DNA of 64,000 nucleotides from Alcanivorax sp. (GTDB lineage Bacteria; Pseudomonadota; Gammaproteobacteria; Pseudomonadales; Alcanivoracaceae), in NCBI GenBank assembly GCA_022565695.1, contig JAIUME010000005.1, positions 124,001 through 188,000 of the forward strand. Reading direction: 5' to 3'. The position numbers and the translations under genes are program-made. This document shows positions 1-9,429 of the stretch, one piece after another (positions within the stretch are counted from its first letter, which is position 1; every line of letters begins with the position of its first letter). The notes below the pieces were generated by a model. That model saw only the letters and a list, made by a program, of their open reading frames with translations, searched no databases and had not been told where the DNA came from.

Positions 1-704
1 TCGAACAGCTCCAGGCGCAGCTCCTCGGCACGGGTCTGCGGCCCGCGTGCCTGCAGCTCGTGAATGTCGATGGGGTCCATCAGGGATTCTTTCGCCAGCA
101 GCATGGCCTTCTCGGCGGTGCCACCGATGCCGATGCCCAGCATACCCGGCGGACACCAGCCCGCGCCCATCTTCGGCACCTGCTCCAGCACCCAGTCGAC
201 AATCGAGTCAGACGGATTGAGCATGGCGAACTTGGATTTGGCTTCGCTGCCGCCGCCCTTGGCCGCCACCTGAATATCCACGGTATTGCCCGGCACGATG
301 TCGTAATGAATCACCGCCGGCGTGTTGTCTTTGGTGTTGACGCGCTTGCCATCCGGGTCCGCCAGCACGGAGGCCCGCAGCACGTTGTCCGGGTGGTTAT
401 AGGCGCGGCGCACGCCCTCATTGATCATGTCGGTGAGGCTCAGATCGCCTTCGAAGGTGACCTGCATACCGACCTTGCAGAACACGGTGACGATCCCGGT
501 GTCCTGGCAGATGGGCCGCTGGCCGGTGGCGGCCATGCGGGAGTTCACCAGAATCTGCGCCATGGCGTCCCTGGCAGCGGGGCTTTCCTCACGCTCATAG
601 GCTTCATGTACGGCCTGGATGAAATCTACCGGGTGGTAGTAGGAAATATACTGCAGGGCATCAGCCACGCTCTGGATCACATCGTCCTGGCGAATCACCG
701 TCAT
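1..704 (-). CDS. fumA: Class I fumarate hydratase, N-terminal part (runs off the window)
   Basis: Fumarases of this class interconvert fumarate and malate in the TCA cycle with an oxygen-sensitive 4Fe-4S cluster. Reading leftward from the ATG at 704, the frame stays open to the window edge (about 234 residues). It shows the CQDTG motif with Cys66, the first cluster ligand of the family, and a glycine-rich stretch GAGWCPPGMLGIGIGG typical of class I enzymes. The remaining cluster cysteines lie outside the window. The gene is divergent from ppiC, and 705-881 must carry both promoters. The family assignment is secure; the exact paralogue name is a guess. Confidence 0.93.
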   Translation of the reverse strand, partial: MTVIRQDDVIQSVADALQYISYYHPVDFIQAVHEAYEREESPAARDAMAQILVNSRMAATGQRPICQDTGIVTVFCKVGMQVTFEGDLSLTDMINEGVRRAYNHPDNVLRASVLADPDGKRVNTKDNTPAVIHYDIVPGNTVDIQVAAKGGGSEAKSKFAMLNPSDSIVDWVLEQVPKMGAGWCPPGMLGIGIGGTAEKAMLLAKESLMDPIDIHELQARGPQTRAEELRLELF

Positions 705-881
705 CGGTCACTCCAGCTGGGTTCTCGGGGGCGCGCATTATAGCAGAGATAGACCAGCGGGCACCGTCTGCAACGTGCAACCAAAGGATGAGAGGCGATC
801 TGGCCGCCAGCACGGCGGAACAGGGCTCGCAATGGTGATAATATGCCTCCCCCACACACGCTAGCGATTAAGGAGAGAACC

Positions 882-1163
882 ATGGCCAAGGCATCAGCCC
901 GGCATATTCTGGTGGACAGCGAGAGCGCCTGTAATGAACTGAAGGCAAAAATCCAGGCTGGCGAAGACTTCGCCGCACTGGCAAAGACCCATTCCTCCTG
1001 CCCCTCAGGCCGTGACGGCGGCAACCTGGGCTCCTTCGGCCCCGGCCAGATGGTGCGTGAATTCGACCAGGTGGTCTTCAGCGCCCCCCTGAACGAAGTA
1101 CAGGGCCCGGTGAAAACCCAGTTCGGTTACCACCTGCTGGAAGTGACCAGCCGCCAGGATTAA
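882..1163 (+). CDS. ppiC: PpiC-type parvulin peptidyl-prolyl isomerase
   Basis: A 93-residue stand-alone parvulin domain with no signal peptide, so probably cytoplasmic. It catalyses cis-trans isomerisation of peptidyl-proline bonds. The start ASARHIL, the central GGNLGSFGPGQMV and the C-terminal QFGYHLLEV are standard parvulin signatures, and the length equals that of E. coli PpiC. The ATG at 882 is chosen over an upstream in-frame ATG at 843 because AAGGAGAGA precedes it at normal spacing. Confidence 0.95.
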   Translation: MAKASARHILVDSESACNELKAKIQAGEDFAALAKTHSSCPSGRDGGNLGSFGPGQMVREFDQVVFSAPLNEVQGPVKTQFGYHLLEVTSRQD

Positions 1164-1253
1164 CGGCACCGTCACCGCATACACCGTCACGGGCGCGCCG
1201 GACCCGGCCCTGCGGCCTTGCTGCAACCGTGGCGCTGTATTGCGGTGATGCAC

Positions 1254-1279
1254 AATTTGATGCACCATGGAATCAAATT
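1254..1279. promoter_or_regulatory. Inverted repeat in front of vapBC, probable autoregulatory operator
   Basis: Perfect 8-bp arms AATTTGAT (1254-1261) and ATCAAATT (1272-1279) are separated by 10 bp and lie 30 bp before the chosen vapB start. Type II antitoxins usually bind such palindromes to repress their own operon. The role is inferred from position and symmetry. Confidence 0.6.
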
Positions 1280-1308
1280 TGATGACGCTCCGTGAACGAG
1301 GAGGCCTC

Positions 1309-1518
1309 ATGCGTACCACCGTGACCATCGACGATGCGCTGTACGAACAGGCGTTGGACATTGCCGGCCCTGGTCTGGAAAAGCCCACTGACCTGGTCCG
1401 CGAAGCCATCACGACCTACGTCCGCGTGCAGGCCGCAAAACGACTGGCCGCGCTGGGCGGCGAGACGCCCGACATGCCCGATATCCCGCGCCGCCGCGAA
1501 GAACCATCTGGCGCATGA
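1309..1518 (+). CDS. vapB: VapB-type antitoxin
   Basis: A 69-residue protein starting MRTTVTIDDALYEQAL, the N-terminal beta strand and helix of ribbon-helix-helix VapB antitoxins (DUF2191-like). The C-terminal tail is charged and proline-rich, as expected of the part that wraps the toxin. The start at 1309 is preceded by GAGGAGG; the upstream ATG at 1267 lies inside the palindromic operator and is unlikely. The stop overlaps the start of vapC by ATGA, so the pair is translationally coupled. Confidence 0.88.
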   Translation: MRTTVTIDDALYEQALDIAGPGLEKPTDLVREAITTYVRVQAAKRLAALGGETPDMPDIPRRREEPSGA

Positions 1519-1889
1519 ATGTTCTGGTAGACACCTCCGTCTGGGTCGCACATTTCCGCCACCACAACAGCACCCTGGCTCGCTTGCTCGAAGCTGACCG
1601 CGTCCTGCAGCACCCCTTCGTGCGCGCAGAACTGGCCTGCGGCACGCCACCGGCACCGCGCGACGCCACCCTGGCAGCTATCGCACTGTTGCAACCCTGT
1701 CAGTCGGCCAGTCTGCATGAGGTGATGGAGCTGGTGGAGCGCGAAAAGCTGTTCGGGCTCGGATGCGGCGTCATTGACCTGTCCTTGCTAGCGTCAACGC
1801 TCATCACCCCGGCAACCCGACTCTGGACCCTCGACAAGCGCCTGGCAGCGCTGGCCGAACGCTTCAGCGTGGGTTATTCGCCGATCTGA
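1515..1889 (+). CDS. vapC: VapC-type PIN-domain ribonuclease toxin
   Basis: A 124-residue PIN domain. VapC toxins cleave tRNA or rRNA through a Mg2+ site made of four acidic residues. These are visible as Asp6 (VDTSVWV), Glu39 (RAEL), Asp88 (GVIDLSLLAS) and Asp107 (WTLDKRL), so the toxin appears intact. It overlaps the antitoxin gene by 4 bp. Confidence 0.93.
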   Translation: MNVLVDTSVWVAHFRHHNSTLARLLEADRVLQHPFVRAELACGTPPAPRDATLAAIALLQPCQSASLHEVMELVEREKLFGLGCGVIDLSLLASTLITPATRLWTLDKRLAALAERFSVGYSPI

Positions 1890-1990
1890 TTCACTCTGGT
1901 AGACACCAACCAGCACTGCTCCCCAGCCTTGCCCCCTCCGCAGTTCGAGAGGGCACTGCCGATCCTGCTAATCAGCATCCCGATAGCCCG

Positions 1991-2875
1991 TCACACCGCG
2001 CAGGCGCTTGGGCTGTTCGCCAGATGACTCAATAGCAGGTCATTGATGCGATCGGGACGTTCCAGGTGCAGGAAATGACCCGCGCCGGAAATCTGCTCAA
2101 CGCTCAGCCCCGCCGGAAAGTCCCGTTCGTTGACCGTGTGATCCAGCAGGCGCGGGCTCATGCAGCCGTCCTTGCGGCCGACCATCACCAGGGTCGGTAC
2201 GTTGATCGGGCTGGCCATCCAGCCGCGTGCTTCGCGATGGGCGCTGGTCCAGACTTTTGGCAGGTGGCGGTACCAGCTCAGGGCGGCGCGCATGACGCCG
2301 GGTTGGCTGAGGGTCAGCTTGGCCAGTTCCAGCGCTTCGCCGGGCTCCCAGTCTGGCGACCAGCGTCGCCAGAGCCATTCGATGCCGGCCAGATCGTTGC
2401 GGCCGAGCGTCCACTCCGGCACCAGCGGCAGCTGGAAAAAATCCATGTAGGCGCTGAGCAGCAGTTGTTCGGGTACGCGCAGCAATGCGGCGGGCAGGCG
2501 GCGCACCGGCGGTATCGCCAGGGTGGTCAGGGAGCTGAACTGCTCCGGTGACCGGGCCGCAGCGAGGTAGCCCACCACCGCGCCCCAGTCGTGCCCCACC
2601 AGATGCACGCAGCCGCCCAGCTGGCTGGCAAAGGCGCAGACATCATCCACCGCCGCCCGCAGCGAATAATCACCGTTTTCGGGCTGGCAGCCGGGCGCGT
2701 AGCCGCGCAGCGCCGGGGCAACGGCCAGGTAACCGGCGCCCGCCAGTGCGCGAACCTGATGCTCCCAGTTCTGGTAGCAATCGGGGAACCCGTGCAGCAG
2801 GATGACCGGCTCACCATCGCCGGACATGAGTGCCGGAAACCGCAGTGCATCATTGACCAGTTCGACCTGTTTCAC
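1991..2875 (-). CDS. Alpha/beta hydrolase, epoxide hydrolase / dehalogenase subgroup
   Basis: A 294-residue alpha/beta hydrolase. The oxyanion motif HGFPD is at 29-33 and the nucleophile elbow reads GHDWGAVV with Asp96 instead of Ser, which is characteristic of epoxide hydrolases and haloalkane dehalogenases. Asp in VGRKDG and His in GAGHFLHLE complete a plausible Asp-Asp-His triad. No signal peptide is seen. The gene start overlaps the acylphosphatase stop by 4 bp, so it is the third gene of a yihY-acyP-hydrolase operon. The substrate cannot be read from the sequence. Confidence 0.85.
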   Translation of the reverse strand: MKQVELVNDALRFPALMSGDGEPVILLHGFPDCYQNWEHQVRALAGAGYLAVAPALRGYAPGCQPENGDYSLRAAVDDVCAFASQLGGCVHLVGHDWGAVVGYLAAARSPEQFSSLTTLAIPPVRRLPAALLRVPEQLLLSAYMDFFQLPLVPEWTLGRNDLAGIEWLWRRWSPDWEPGEALELAKLTLSQPGVMRAALSWYRHLPKVWTSAHREARGWMASPINVPTLVMVGRKDGCMSPRLLDHTVNERDFPAGLSVEQISGAGHFLHLERPDRINDLLLSHLANSPSACAV

Positions 2876-3180
2876 GTGCGTACCTCAAATTCTTGTGCAT
2901 CGGGGGCCAACGCAGCATCTGCCTCGACCGGTTCCTGCGCCAGCTCATCCACACGGGCCGCCTCGGGGCCCTCGGCCATCCAGGCCAGCATGTCGCGAAG
3001 CTGATCCGGGTGGCCGCGAATCAGCGCCTCGACACTCCCGTCATGACAGTTGCGCACCCAGCCACGGATGCCCAGCTGCCTGGCCTTGTCGCGGGTGCCG
3101 GCGCGATAGTAGACACCCTGCACCTGGCCGCGGACACGCACATGCAGGGTCTGCATTGCAGGGGCGGCATCATTCGACAT
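2872..3180 (-). CDS. acyP: Acylphosphatase
   Basis: A 102-residue small enzyme hydrolysing acyl phosphates. The sequence VRGQVQGVYYRAGTRDKARQLGIRGW matches the family in segments, with the phosphate-binding loop GQVQGVYYR carrying the catalytic Arg and the downstream NCHDGSVEAL carrying the conserved Asn. The C-terminal 20 residues are an acidic, alanine-rich extension beyond the usual ~90-residue fold. It overlaps the YihY gene before it (11 bp) and the hydrolase after it (4 bp). Confidence 0.93.
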   Translation of the reverse strand: MSNDAAPAMQTLHVRVRGQVQGVYYRAGTRDKARQLGIRGWVRNCHDGSVEALIRGHPDQLRDMLAWMAEGPEAARVDELAQEPVEADAALAPDAQEFEVRT

Positions 3181-4546
3181 GCCGACGCTCTCCTTCGCTA
3201 CTGGTGCCTTCGCTGCTGGTGCCTTCGCTACTGGTGCCTGCGCTATTGGCAGGCACGCTGACCAGTTGCTCTCGCTCGCTGGCGTCCTTCTCGCTCAGGA
3301 ACAGCTCTTCCAGGGACAGGGACAAGGGCGCAGTGAGCCCTTCCCGCGCCGCCTGGCAGCGGCTTTCCAGCAGCGCTTCCCAGGGGCGCGTCTGCTGTGA
3401 ACTGGTGCGCAACTGCGCGGCCGCCGGCCACGGGGTCAGGTCCACCAGATCCGCGACGCTCATGGTACGCAGATCACGGGTCAGCACATAACCGCCCTCG
3501 TCGGTGCGCCGCACCAGGCCCAGGTCGATCAGCAGATTGCGGAATTCATCCCAACGGGTCGCGCCCGCCGCCTGCAGGGTGCGGCGCAACACCGCCGGAC
3601 GCAGCACGCGACCACGTTGCTGCTTGTGCCAGAGCACCTCGATGACCCGCAACAGCGCCTGCAGGCGCGGTGCATCACGGCGGTACTCGGAGAATACGAC
3701 CTGGGCCCGCACCAGCTGGGCGCCCGCCAGCACGATCACCCAGGACAGATAGATCCACAGCAGGAACAGCGGCACCGCCGCAAAGGCGCCATAGACCACC
3801 TCATAGGTGGGGGCAAAGCGGATGAACAGCGCGAACCCGCCCTTGGCCAACTCGAACAACACGGCGGCAATGAAACCGCCCAGCAACCCCTGGCGAATGG
3901 GAACATGGCAATTGGGCACTACCACATACAACAGGGTCAGCAAGCCGGTGGTGAACAGCACCGGCAGGATCGCCAGCCACAGGCGCATGCCGCCGAAGAG
4001 AGCCACCGTGTCGGTGACAAAGGCCGTGGAGGTGACATAGGAACTGATACCCAGCCCGGCCCCCAACAACAGCGGCCCAAGACTCAGCACCGCCCAGTAC
4101 ATCAACAGGCTGGTCACGCCGCGCCGGCGCTGGCTGACCATCCAGATGCGATTCATGGCACTTTCGATGGTGCGCAGCAGCAGAATCGAGGTCACGAACA
4201 GAAACACCGCGCCGATCACAGTCAGGTTGGCCGCCTGGCGGGTAAACTCGCCCAGGTATTCCTGCACCTGGGCACTGGCATCCGGCACGAAATAATCCAG
4301 CGCCCAGCCCTGGATCGCTTCACCACGCTCCTGCAACGCGGGGATCGCCGCCAGAATGGAATAGGTCACGGTCAGTATCGGCACGATGGCAAACAGCGTG
4401 GTGTAGGTCAGCGCTGCTGCGCTCTGCGGCAGACCGTCTCTTTTGAACTGCTCTGCCAGCAGGCGCATGAAGGTCACCGCCGCTTCGGTGCGCGCGGTCA
4501 GTTGTTGCCAACGCTGTTGCAAGGTTGCCTTGAGTGATGCATTCAT
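3170..4546 (-). CDS. YihY / RNase-BN-family inner-membrane protein
   Basis: A 458-residue protein with about six membrane segments in residues 40-300, starting with the family hallmark KRDGLPQSAAALTYTTLFAIVP. Members were once called ribonuclease BN, but the activity belongs elsewhere and the role of YihY is unsettled. A C-terminal cytosolic extension (roughly 300-400) looks like a winged-helix fold and is common in proteobacterial members. The last ~25 residues are a low-complexity tail made by a tandem DNA repeat. First gene of the yihY-acyP-hydrolase operon. Confidence 0.9.
   Translation of the reverse strand: MNASLKATLQQRWQQLTARTEAAVTFMRLLAEQFKRDGLPQSAAALTYTTLFAIVPILTVTYSILAAIPALQERGEAIQGWALDYFVPDASAQVQEYLGEFTRQAANLTVIGAVFLFVTSILLLRTIESAMNRIWMVSQRRRGVTSLLMYWAVLSLGPLLLGAGLGISSYVTSTAFVTDTVALFGGMRLWLAILPVLFTTGLLTLLYVVVPNCHVPIRQGLLGGFIAAVLFELAKGGFALFIRFAPTYEVVYGAFAAVPLFLLWIYLSWVIVLAGAQLVRAQVVFSEYRRDAPRLQALLRVIEVLWHKQQRGRVLRPAVLRRTLQAAGATRWDEFRNLLIDLGLVRRTDEGGYVLTRDLRTMSVADLVDLTPWPAAAQLRTSSQQTRPWEALLESRCQAAREGLTAPLSLSLEELFLSEKDASEREQLVSVPANSAGTSSEGTSSEGTSSEGERRHVE
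3192..3251. repeat. Four 15-bp tandem repeats at the yihY 3' end
   Basis: Units start at 3192, 3207, 3222 and 3237. Units 1 and 3 are identical, unit 2 differs by one base and unit 4 by several. On the minus strand they encode GTSSE repeats at the YihY C-terminus. Being a multiple of 3, copy number can change without a frameshift. Confidence 0.9.
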
Positions 4547-4638
4547 AAATCCGTTACCCGTGCGTCGGCTGTCCCCGATAGACTAGAATACTGGCACATC
4601 ATTGTTTGCCCATCATTTGTCATGAACGCAGAGGGACC

Positions 4639-5004
4639 ATGGCCGGATATACGATCTATCACAATCCACGCTGCTCGAAATCCCGTCAGACACTGGCGCT
4701 GCTCGAAGAACGGCTTGCAGACAAGGGCATCACGCCTGAAGTGATACTGTATCTGCAAACGCCGCCGGATGCCGCCACTCTCAAGCGTCTTGTTCAACAA
4801 CTCGGCCTGAAACACCCGCTGGCGCTGGTGCGCAACAAGGAAGCAGAGTATCGCAGCGCAGGGTTACATGCTGACAGCACGGCAGCCGAGGTCATCGCGG
4901 CCATGGTGCAGTATCCGAAGCTGATCGAGCGGCCTGTCGTGGTGCACGGCAAACGGGCCGTGCTGGGGCGGCCTCCCGAAAACGTACTCCAGCTGCTGGA
5001 CTGA
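4639..5004 (+). CDS. ArsC-family arsenate reductase-like protein (YfgD type)
   Basis: A 121-residue thioredoxin-fold ArsC-family protein beginning YTIYHNPRCSKSRQTL, with the reactive Cys12 in the usual place. Arginines in LVRNKEAEY and ERPVVV match the oxyanion-binding positions of ArsC. There is no ars operon nearby; the order arsC-like / wrbA / DUF2069 recurs in pseudomonads and relatives, so a true arsenate role is uncertain. The ATG at 4639 is preceded by AGAGGGA. The gene ends 6 bp before wrbA. Confidence 0.88.
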   Translation: MAGYTIYHNPRCSKSRQTLALLEERLADKGITPEVILYLQTPPDAATLKRLVQQLGLKHPLALVRNKEAEYRSAGLHADSTAAEVIAAMVQYPKLIERPVVVHGKRAVLGRPPENVLQLLD

Positions 5005-5642
<638 letters not shown>

Positions 5643-5643
<1 letters not shown>

Positions 5644-5993
5644 TGTTGCTGCTGAATCTGACCCGCCTTTTCTACGCACTGCTGCTGTTGCTGGGCATCG
5701 GCGGACTCTGGTGGCTGGCGCCGCCAGACGCTCCCATCCTGGCGAAGATCTTCATGACGATAGTGCTCTATGGGCCGTTGCTGATCTTCGCCTACGGTGT
5801 CGCCCGCGGCAGCCCGCGGCTGCTGACCTGGTTGTGCTTCCTGCTGATGTTCTACTTCTGCGGCTACGTCATTCAGCTGTTTTATCCGCCGCCCATGGGC
5901 ATCCTGGCCATCTTCCGGGTCGCCACACTGGTCGCCCTGTTCATCACGGCGATGCTGGTGATTCGCGCCGGGCGTGCTGACCTGGATCGCTGA
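5643..5993 (+). CDS. DUF2069 small membrane protein
   Basis: A 116-residue, very hydrophobic protein with four likely membrane helices and no soluble domain. The pattern (GLWWLAPP near the N-terminus, FCGYVIQLFYPPP in the middle) fits DUF2069, whose function is unknown and which commonly follows wrbA. It starts inside the wrbA stop. Confidence 0.85.
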
Positions 5994-6000
5994 CGGTCCG

Positions 6001-6028
6001 CTACTGACAGTCAGCTACTAACAGTCAG
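6001..6028. repeat. Two 14-bp direct repeats between DUF2069 and the RDD gene
   Basis: CTACTGACAGTCAG (6001-6014) is followed directly by CTACTAACAGTCAG (6015-6028), then a third partial CTAC. Each contains the small palindrome half CTGACAGTCAG. It may be a regulator site of the downstream operon or a replication-slippage product; nothing decides. Confidence 0.6.
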
Positions 6029-6048
6029 CTACCCGGGGGGGGAGCCTG

Positions 6049-6741
6049 ATGATTGATGACCAGCGACATATCGTGACACCGGAAGGCGTGCCGCTGGCGC
6101 TCACGCTGGCCGGGCCCGTGCCACGGGCTGTGGCCTATCTGATCGATTTCTGCATCCGCATTGTCGTGTATCTGGTGGCCGCCATCGCACTGGGGCCACT
6201 GGGCGGAGTGGGCTGGGGCCTACTGCTGATTCTGTTCTTCGTGCTTGAGTGGGGCTATCCGATCCTCTTCGAAGTGCTGCGCAACGGCCAGACGCCGGGC
6301 AAGAAAGCGCTGAAGCTGGCGGTGGTCAAGGAAGACGCCACCCCGGTGGATCTGAATGCCAGCCTGGTCCGCAATCTGCTCCGCACCGCCGATCTGTTCC
6401 CCTCGTTTTACCTGGCGGGTCTGATCACCATGCTGATCGACAGCCGCTTCCGCCGCCTCGGCGATCTGGCGGCGGGCACCCTGGTCGTCCATGTCACACC
6501 GCCACCCGACAGCAGCCTGCACAATGGTACAGCGCCGTTACCCCCGGACTGGGCGGTGACCGTCAGCGACCGCCAGCTGCTGCTGAATTTTCTCGAGCGC
6601 AGCCCGCAGCTGTCCCCGGGCCGACGTGCCGAACTGGCGCAACTGGCTTTTCCTGAACTTGCACCGGATGCGGCAGAACAGCAGTTGCGTCAGGTCGCGC
6701 TGCATATGCAGGGCGCCGGAAACGGAGCGGCCGGGTCATGA
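6049..6741 (+). CDS. RDD-family membrane protein
   Basis: A 230-residue protein with an RDD domain in residues 20-150: R in VPRAVAYLIDF, the family Asp in the first helix, and the segment NGQTPGKKALKLAVVKEDATPV with RFRRLGDLAAGTLVV near its end. The C-terminal 70 residues are soluble. RBS GGGGGGAG precedes the ATG. First gene of a six-gene operon whose members overlap by 4-14 bp. Specific role unknown. Confidence 0.9.
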   Translation: MIDDQRHIVTPEGVPLALTLAGPVPRAVAYLIDFCIRIVVYLVAAIALGPLGGVGWGLLLILFFVLEWGYPILFEVLRNGQTPGKKALKLAVVKEDATPVDLNASLVRNLLRTADLFPSFYLAGLITMLIDSRFRRLGDLAAGTLVVHVTPPPDSSLHNGTAPLPPDWAVTVSDRQLLLNFLERSPQLSPGRRAELAQLAFPELAPDAAEQQLRQVALHMQGAGNGAAGS

Positions 6742-7808
6742 AGCAACAGCAATTCGAGGCCCGTTATGGCGCTTTCTGGGACGCGCTGACACAGACACTG
6801 ACGCAGATGGAGCAACCCGCCCGTCCACGCTGGCGGTGGCGTGCAGCGGACAAGACGGCCCAGCCGTCGCCCGACTCGCCGTCAACGTCAGCGGCAACAC
6901 CGACCACCACACCAGCAACAACCTCAGCAGCCGACTTTCCGGCGGACTATCGGCGTCTGTGCCACCAGCTGGCACTGGCACGCCAGCGCGGCTACAGCCC
7001 TAACCTGGTCAATCGCCTCAACGCGCTGGTGCTGCGCGGACACCGGCAGCTTTATCAGCACCGCCCGCCGCTGTTGCCGCGCCTGCGCGATTTCGTGCGC
7101 GCCGATTTTCCCCGTGCGGTGCGTGCGCAATGGCGCTGGCATGTGGCCAGCGGCATGAGCTTCATCCTCGCCATGGCCCTGATCTGGGGGCTGCTGGCCG
7201 TCCAGCCGGATCGTGTACACAGCGTGCTCAGCGGCGAAATGATTGCCAACATCGAAGCCATGTATGCCAGCGAGACGCGTCTCAGCGACGGGCGCGGCAG
7301 CGATGATGATGTGATGATGTTCGGCTTCTACATCTACAACAATATCAGCGTCGCCTTCCGCAGTTTTGCCGGCGGCCTGTTCTTCGGCGTCGGCGCACTG
7401 TTCATCATGGTGTTCAACGGCGGCTTTCTCGGCGCTGTGGCCGGCCATCTGACCAACGTTGGCGCGGGCGAGGCCCTGTTTACCTTCGTCATTGCCCACG
7501 GTGCCCCGGAAATCACCGCCATCATCCTCGCCGGGGGCGCGGGCCTGCGACTTGGTGCGGCATTGCTCGCGCCGGGACAACAGACGCGCCTGGCCGCCCT
7601 GCGCGCCGCAGCACGCAGCGGGCTGCCGGTGATCTATGGCGTCTTCCTGTTGCTGATCCTGGCGGCATTTATCGAAGCCTTCTGGTCCCCCCGGGATCTG
7701 CCCGCGCAAACCAAGTACATCGCAGGCGGCCTCTGCTGGGCACTGCTGACCGTCTACCTGTTGTTCGCCGGACGCACTGCCGGGGGGGACGACGATGGCT
7801 CACGCTGA
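6738..7808 (+). CDS. Stage II sporulation protein M-like membrane protein (DUF95)
   Basis: A 356-residue protein. Residues 1-70 are soluble and rich in Thr/Ala, followed by a conserved helical part and about five membrane helices. The signature FVIAHGAPEITAIILAGGAG is diagnostic of the SpoIIM/DUF95 family. The organism shows no sign of sporulation; in Gram-negatives this family sits in RDD-MoxR-DUF58 operons. Overlaps the RDD gene by ATGA. Confidence 0.9.
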   Translation: MKQQQFEARYGAFWDALTQTLTQMEQPARPRWRWRAADKTAQPSPDSPSTSAATPTTTPATTSAADFPADYRRLCHQLALARQRGYSPNLVNRLNALVLRGHRQLYQHRPPLLPRLRDFVRADFPRAVRAQWRWHVASGMSFILAMALIWGLLAVQPDRVHSVLSGEMIANIEAMYASETRLSDGRGSDDDVMMFGFYIYNNISVAFRSFAGGLFFGVGALFIMVFNGGFLGAVAGHLTNVGAGEALFTFVIAHGAPEITAIILAGGAGLRLGAALLAPGQQTRLAALRAAARSGLPVIYGVFLLLILAAFIEAFWSPRDLPAQTKYIAGGLCWALLTVYLLFAGRTAGGDDDGSR

Positions 7809-9429
7809 GACAATGTCCCGCACTGAGACAAAGCCCCGCGCTGAACAGCCCGCACATCAGGCACGCATTGCACCCCGCAACGCCTGGCAGGCCATGGACC
7901 TGGGCACGCAGCTGTTCCGCCACTGGTGGAAACCCCTGCTTGCCATCTGGTTACTTACCACCTTGCCCGCCATGGCCCTGATCCTGCTGCTGTGCGGCGG
8001 CAACCTGTTCTGGGCCGGGGTGCTGTTCTGGTGGCTCAAACCCCTGTGGGAAAGACCGCTGCTGGAATTCAATGCCCGCGCACTGTTCGGCAACCCGCCA
8101 ACGCTCCGGCAACTGCTCCGTGGCGTATTCGACTATGCCCGCCCCTACCTGTTCAGCAGCCTCACCTGGCGCCGCCTGAGCCCGTCGCGCAGTTTCAACG
8201 CCCCGGTGTTTCAGCTGGAGCGCCCGCCACGGGACGGCGTGCAACGTCGCCTGGATGTGCTGCATGCCGAACCGATACAACGCGCCGGCACACTGACACT
8301 GCTGCTCCTGCATGTGGAGCAGTTCATCATGTTCGCCCTGTTGTCGCTGCTGTACGTGCTGATGCCCTGGCAATTCAACATCAGCCTGGACCATTGGCTG
8401 ACAGACTATGACGTGCGCGGTGCCGGCTTCATGTTTGCCTGCTGGTATCTGGCCATGACGCTGACACAGCCGCTGTATGTCAGCTGCGGGTTTGCCCTGT
8501 ACCTCAACAAACGCACCCTGCTGGAAGGCTGGGATCTGGAGCAGGGTCTGCGCGACATTCAGCAACGTCGCAGTAAAGATGCCGGACGAAAGCCCCGCGC
8601 CAGCAGCACCGCCGCCGTACTACTGATCGCACTGGCCCTGTTGCCCTGGAGCGAGACACTGCACGCCGCTACGGAGGCAGACACGCATACCAACGATGTG
8701 CGCGAAGAAGCCATCCATATCCTCGCCAGTGACGAACTGATGCCCATGAGCAAGCACCGCAACTGGCGAGTACGTCAGGACGATGCGGAGGACGGCGACC
8801 TGCTTGGCCGTCTGCTCAAATGGCTGTTCGGTAACCGGGAAGCCCGTGACAGCAGCGGCAGCCTGCACTTGCCCTGGCTGAGCGACGGCCTGCGCATTCT
8901 GCTATGGACCCTGGCGATCCTGGCGCTGGGGTGGCTGTTCTGGTCGGGGCGACATCTGCTTCGCGGCAGCGGCACCCCAGGCAATCGCATGCCCAGGGCC
9001 AGCACCCGCATCGCCGGCCTGGATATTTCCCGGGAAAGCCTGCCGGCCGATCCGCACAGCGCCGTGCAGGCCGCACTGGCCGCCGGCGATCACCGCCTGG
9101 CGCTGAGCCTGCTGTACCGCCTGAGCGTCTCCCGCCTGCACCAGCGCCTGGCCATTGTCCTGCCGGATGGCGCCACAGAAGGCGAACTGCTGGCCCTGCT
9201 GCGGCGGGCACATCCCGGCGATGGCGGCGTCGATTTTCTCGCGGCACTGACGCCCCTGTGGTTACGCACTGCCTGGGGCCATCGACCGGTCAGCCGCGAA
9301 GACATCGCCGCGCTGGCAACACTCGGATTTGCCCATGATTTCGCCCACGGGCCGTCCACCGCCCCCGAGGGCAGCAATATCGGGGACAGCAATATCAGAG
9401 ACCGCAATAAAGAGGAGCGCCCTGCATGA
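7795..9429 (+). CDS. DUF4129-like multi-pass membrane protein
   Basis: A 544-residue protein: a cytosolic N-terminus, about five membrane helices between 40 and 280, a periplasmic-like segment rich in charged residues, another helix near 370, and a C-terminal domain (about 410-520) with VQAALAAGDHRLALSLLYRLSVSRLHQRL, which resembles DUF4129. Position between SpoIIM and DUF4350 genes supports this. It overlaps both neighbours (14 bp and 4 bp). Function unknown beyond association with the MoxR module. Confidence 0.78.
   Translation: MAHAETMSRTETKPRAEQPAHQARIAPRNAWQAMDLGTQLFRHWWKPLLAIWLLTTLPAMALILLLCGGNLFWAGVLFWWLKPLWERPLLEFNARALFGNPPTLRQLLRGVFDYARPYLFSSLTWRRLSPSRSFNAPVFQLERPPRDGVQRRLDVLHAEPIQRAGTLTLLLLHVEQFIMFALLSLLYVLMPWQFNISLDHWLTDYDVRGAGFMFACWYLAMTLTQPLYVSCGFALYLNKRTLLEGWDLEQGLRDIQQRRSKDAGRKPRASSTAAVLLIALALLPWSETLHAATEADTHTNDVREEAIHILASDELMPMSKHRNWRVRQDDAEDGDLLGRLLKWLFGNREARDSSGSLHLPWLSDGLRILLWTLAILALGWLFWSGRHLLRGSGTPGNRMPRASTRIAGLDISRESLPADPHSAVQAALAAGDHRLALSLLYRLSVSRLHQRLAIVLPDGATEGELLALLRRAHPGDGGVDFLAALTPLWLRTAWGHRPVSREDIAALATLGFAHDFAHGPSTAPEGSNIGDSNIRDRNKEERPA

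Noticed and set aside
4639..5004. Arsenic resistance locus
   Set aside because: Only the ArsC-like protein is present; no arsR, arsB or acr3, and the neighbours wrbA and DUF2069 are typical of the YfgD-type context.
6738..7808. Evidence for sporulation from the SpoIIM-like gene
   Set aside because: The family is common in non-sporulating Gram-negatives within MoxR operons; no other sporulation gene is present.
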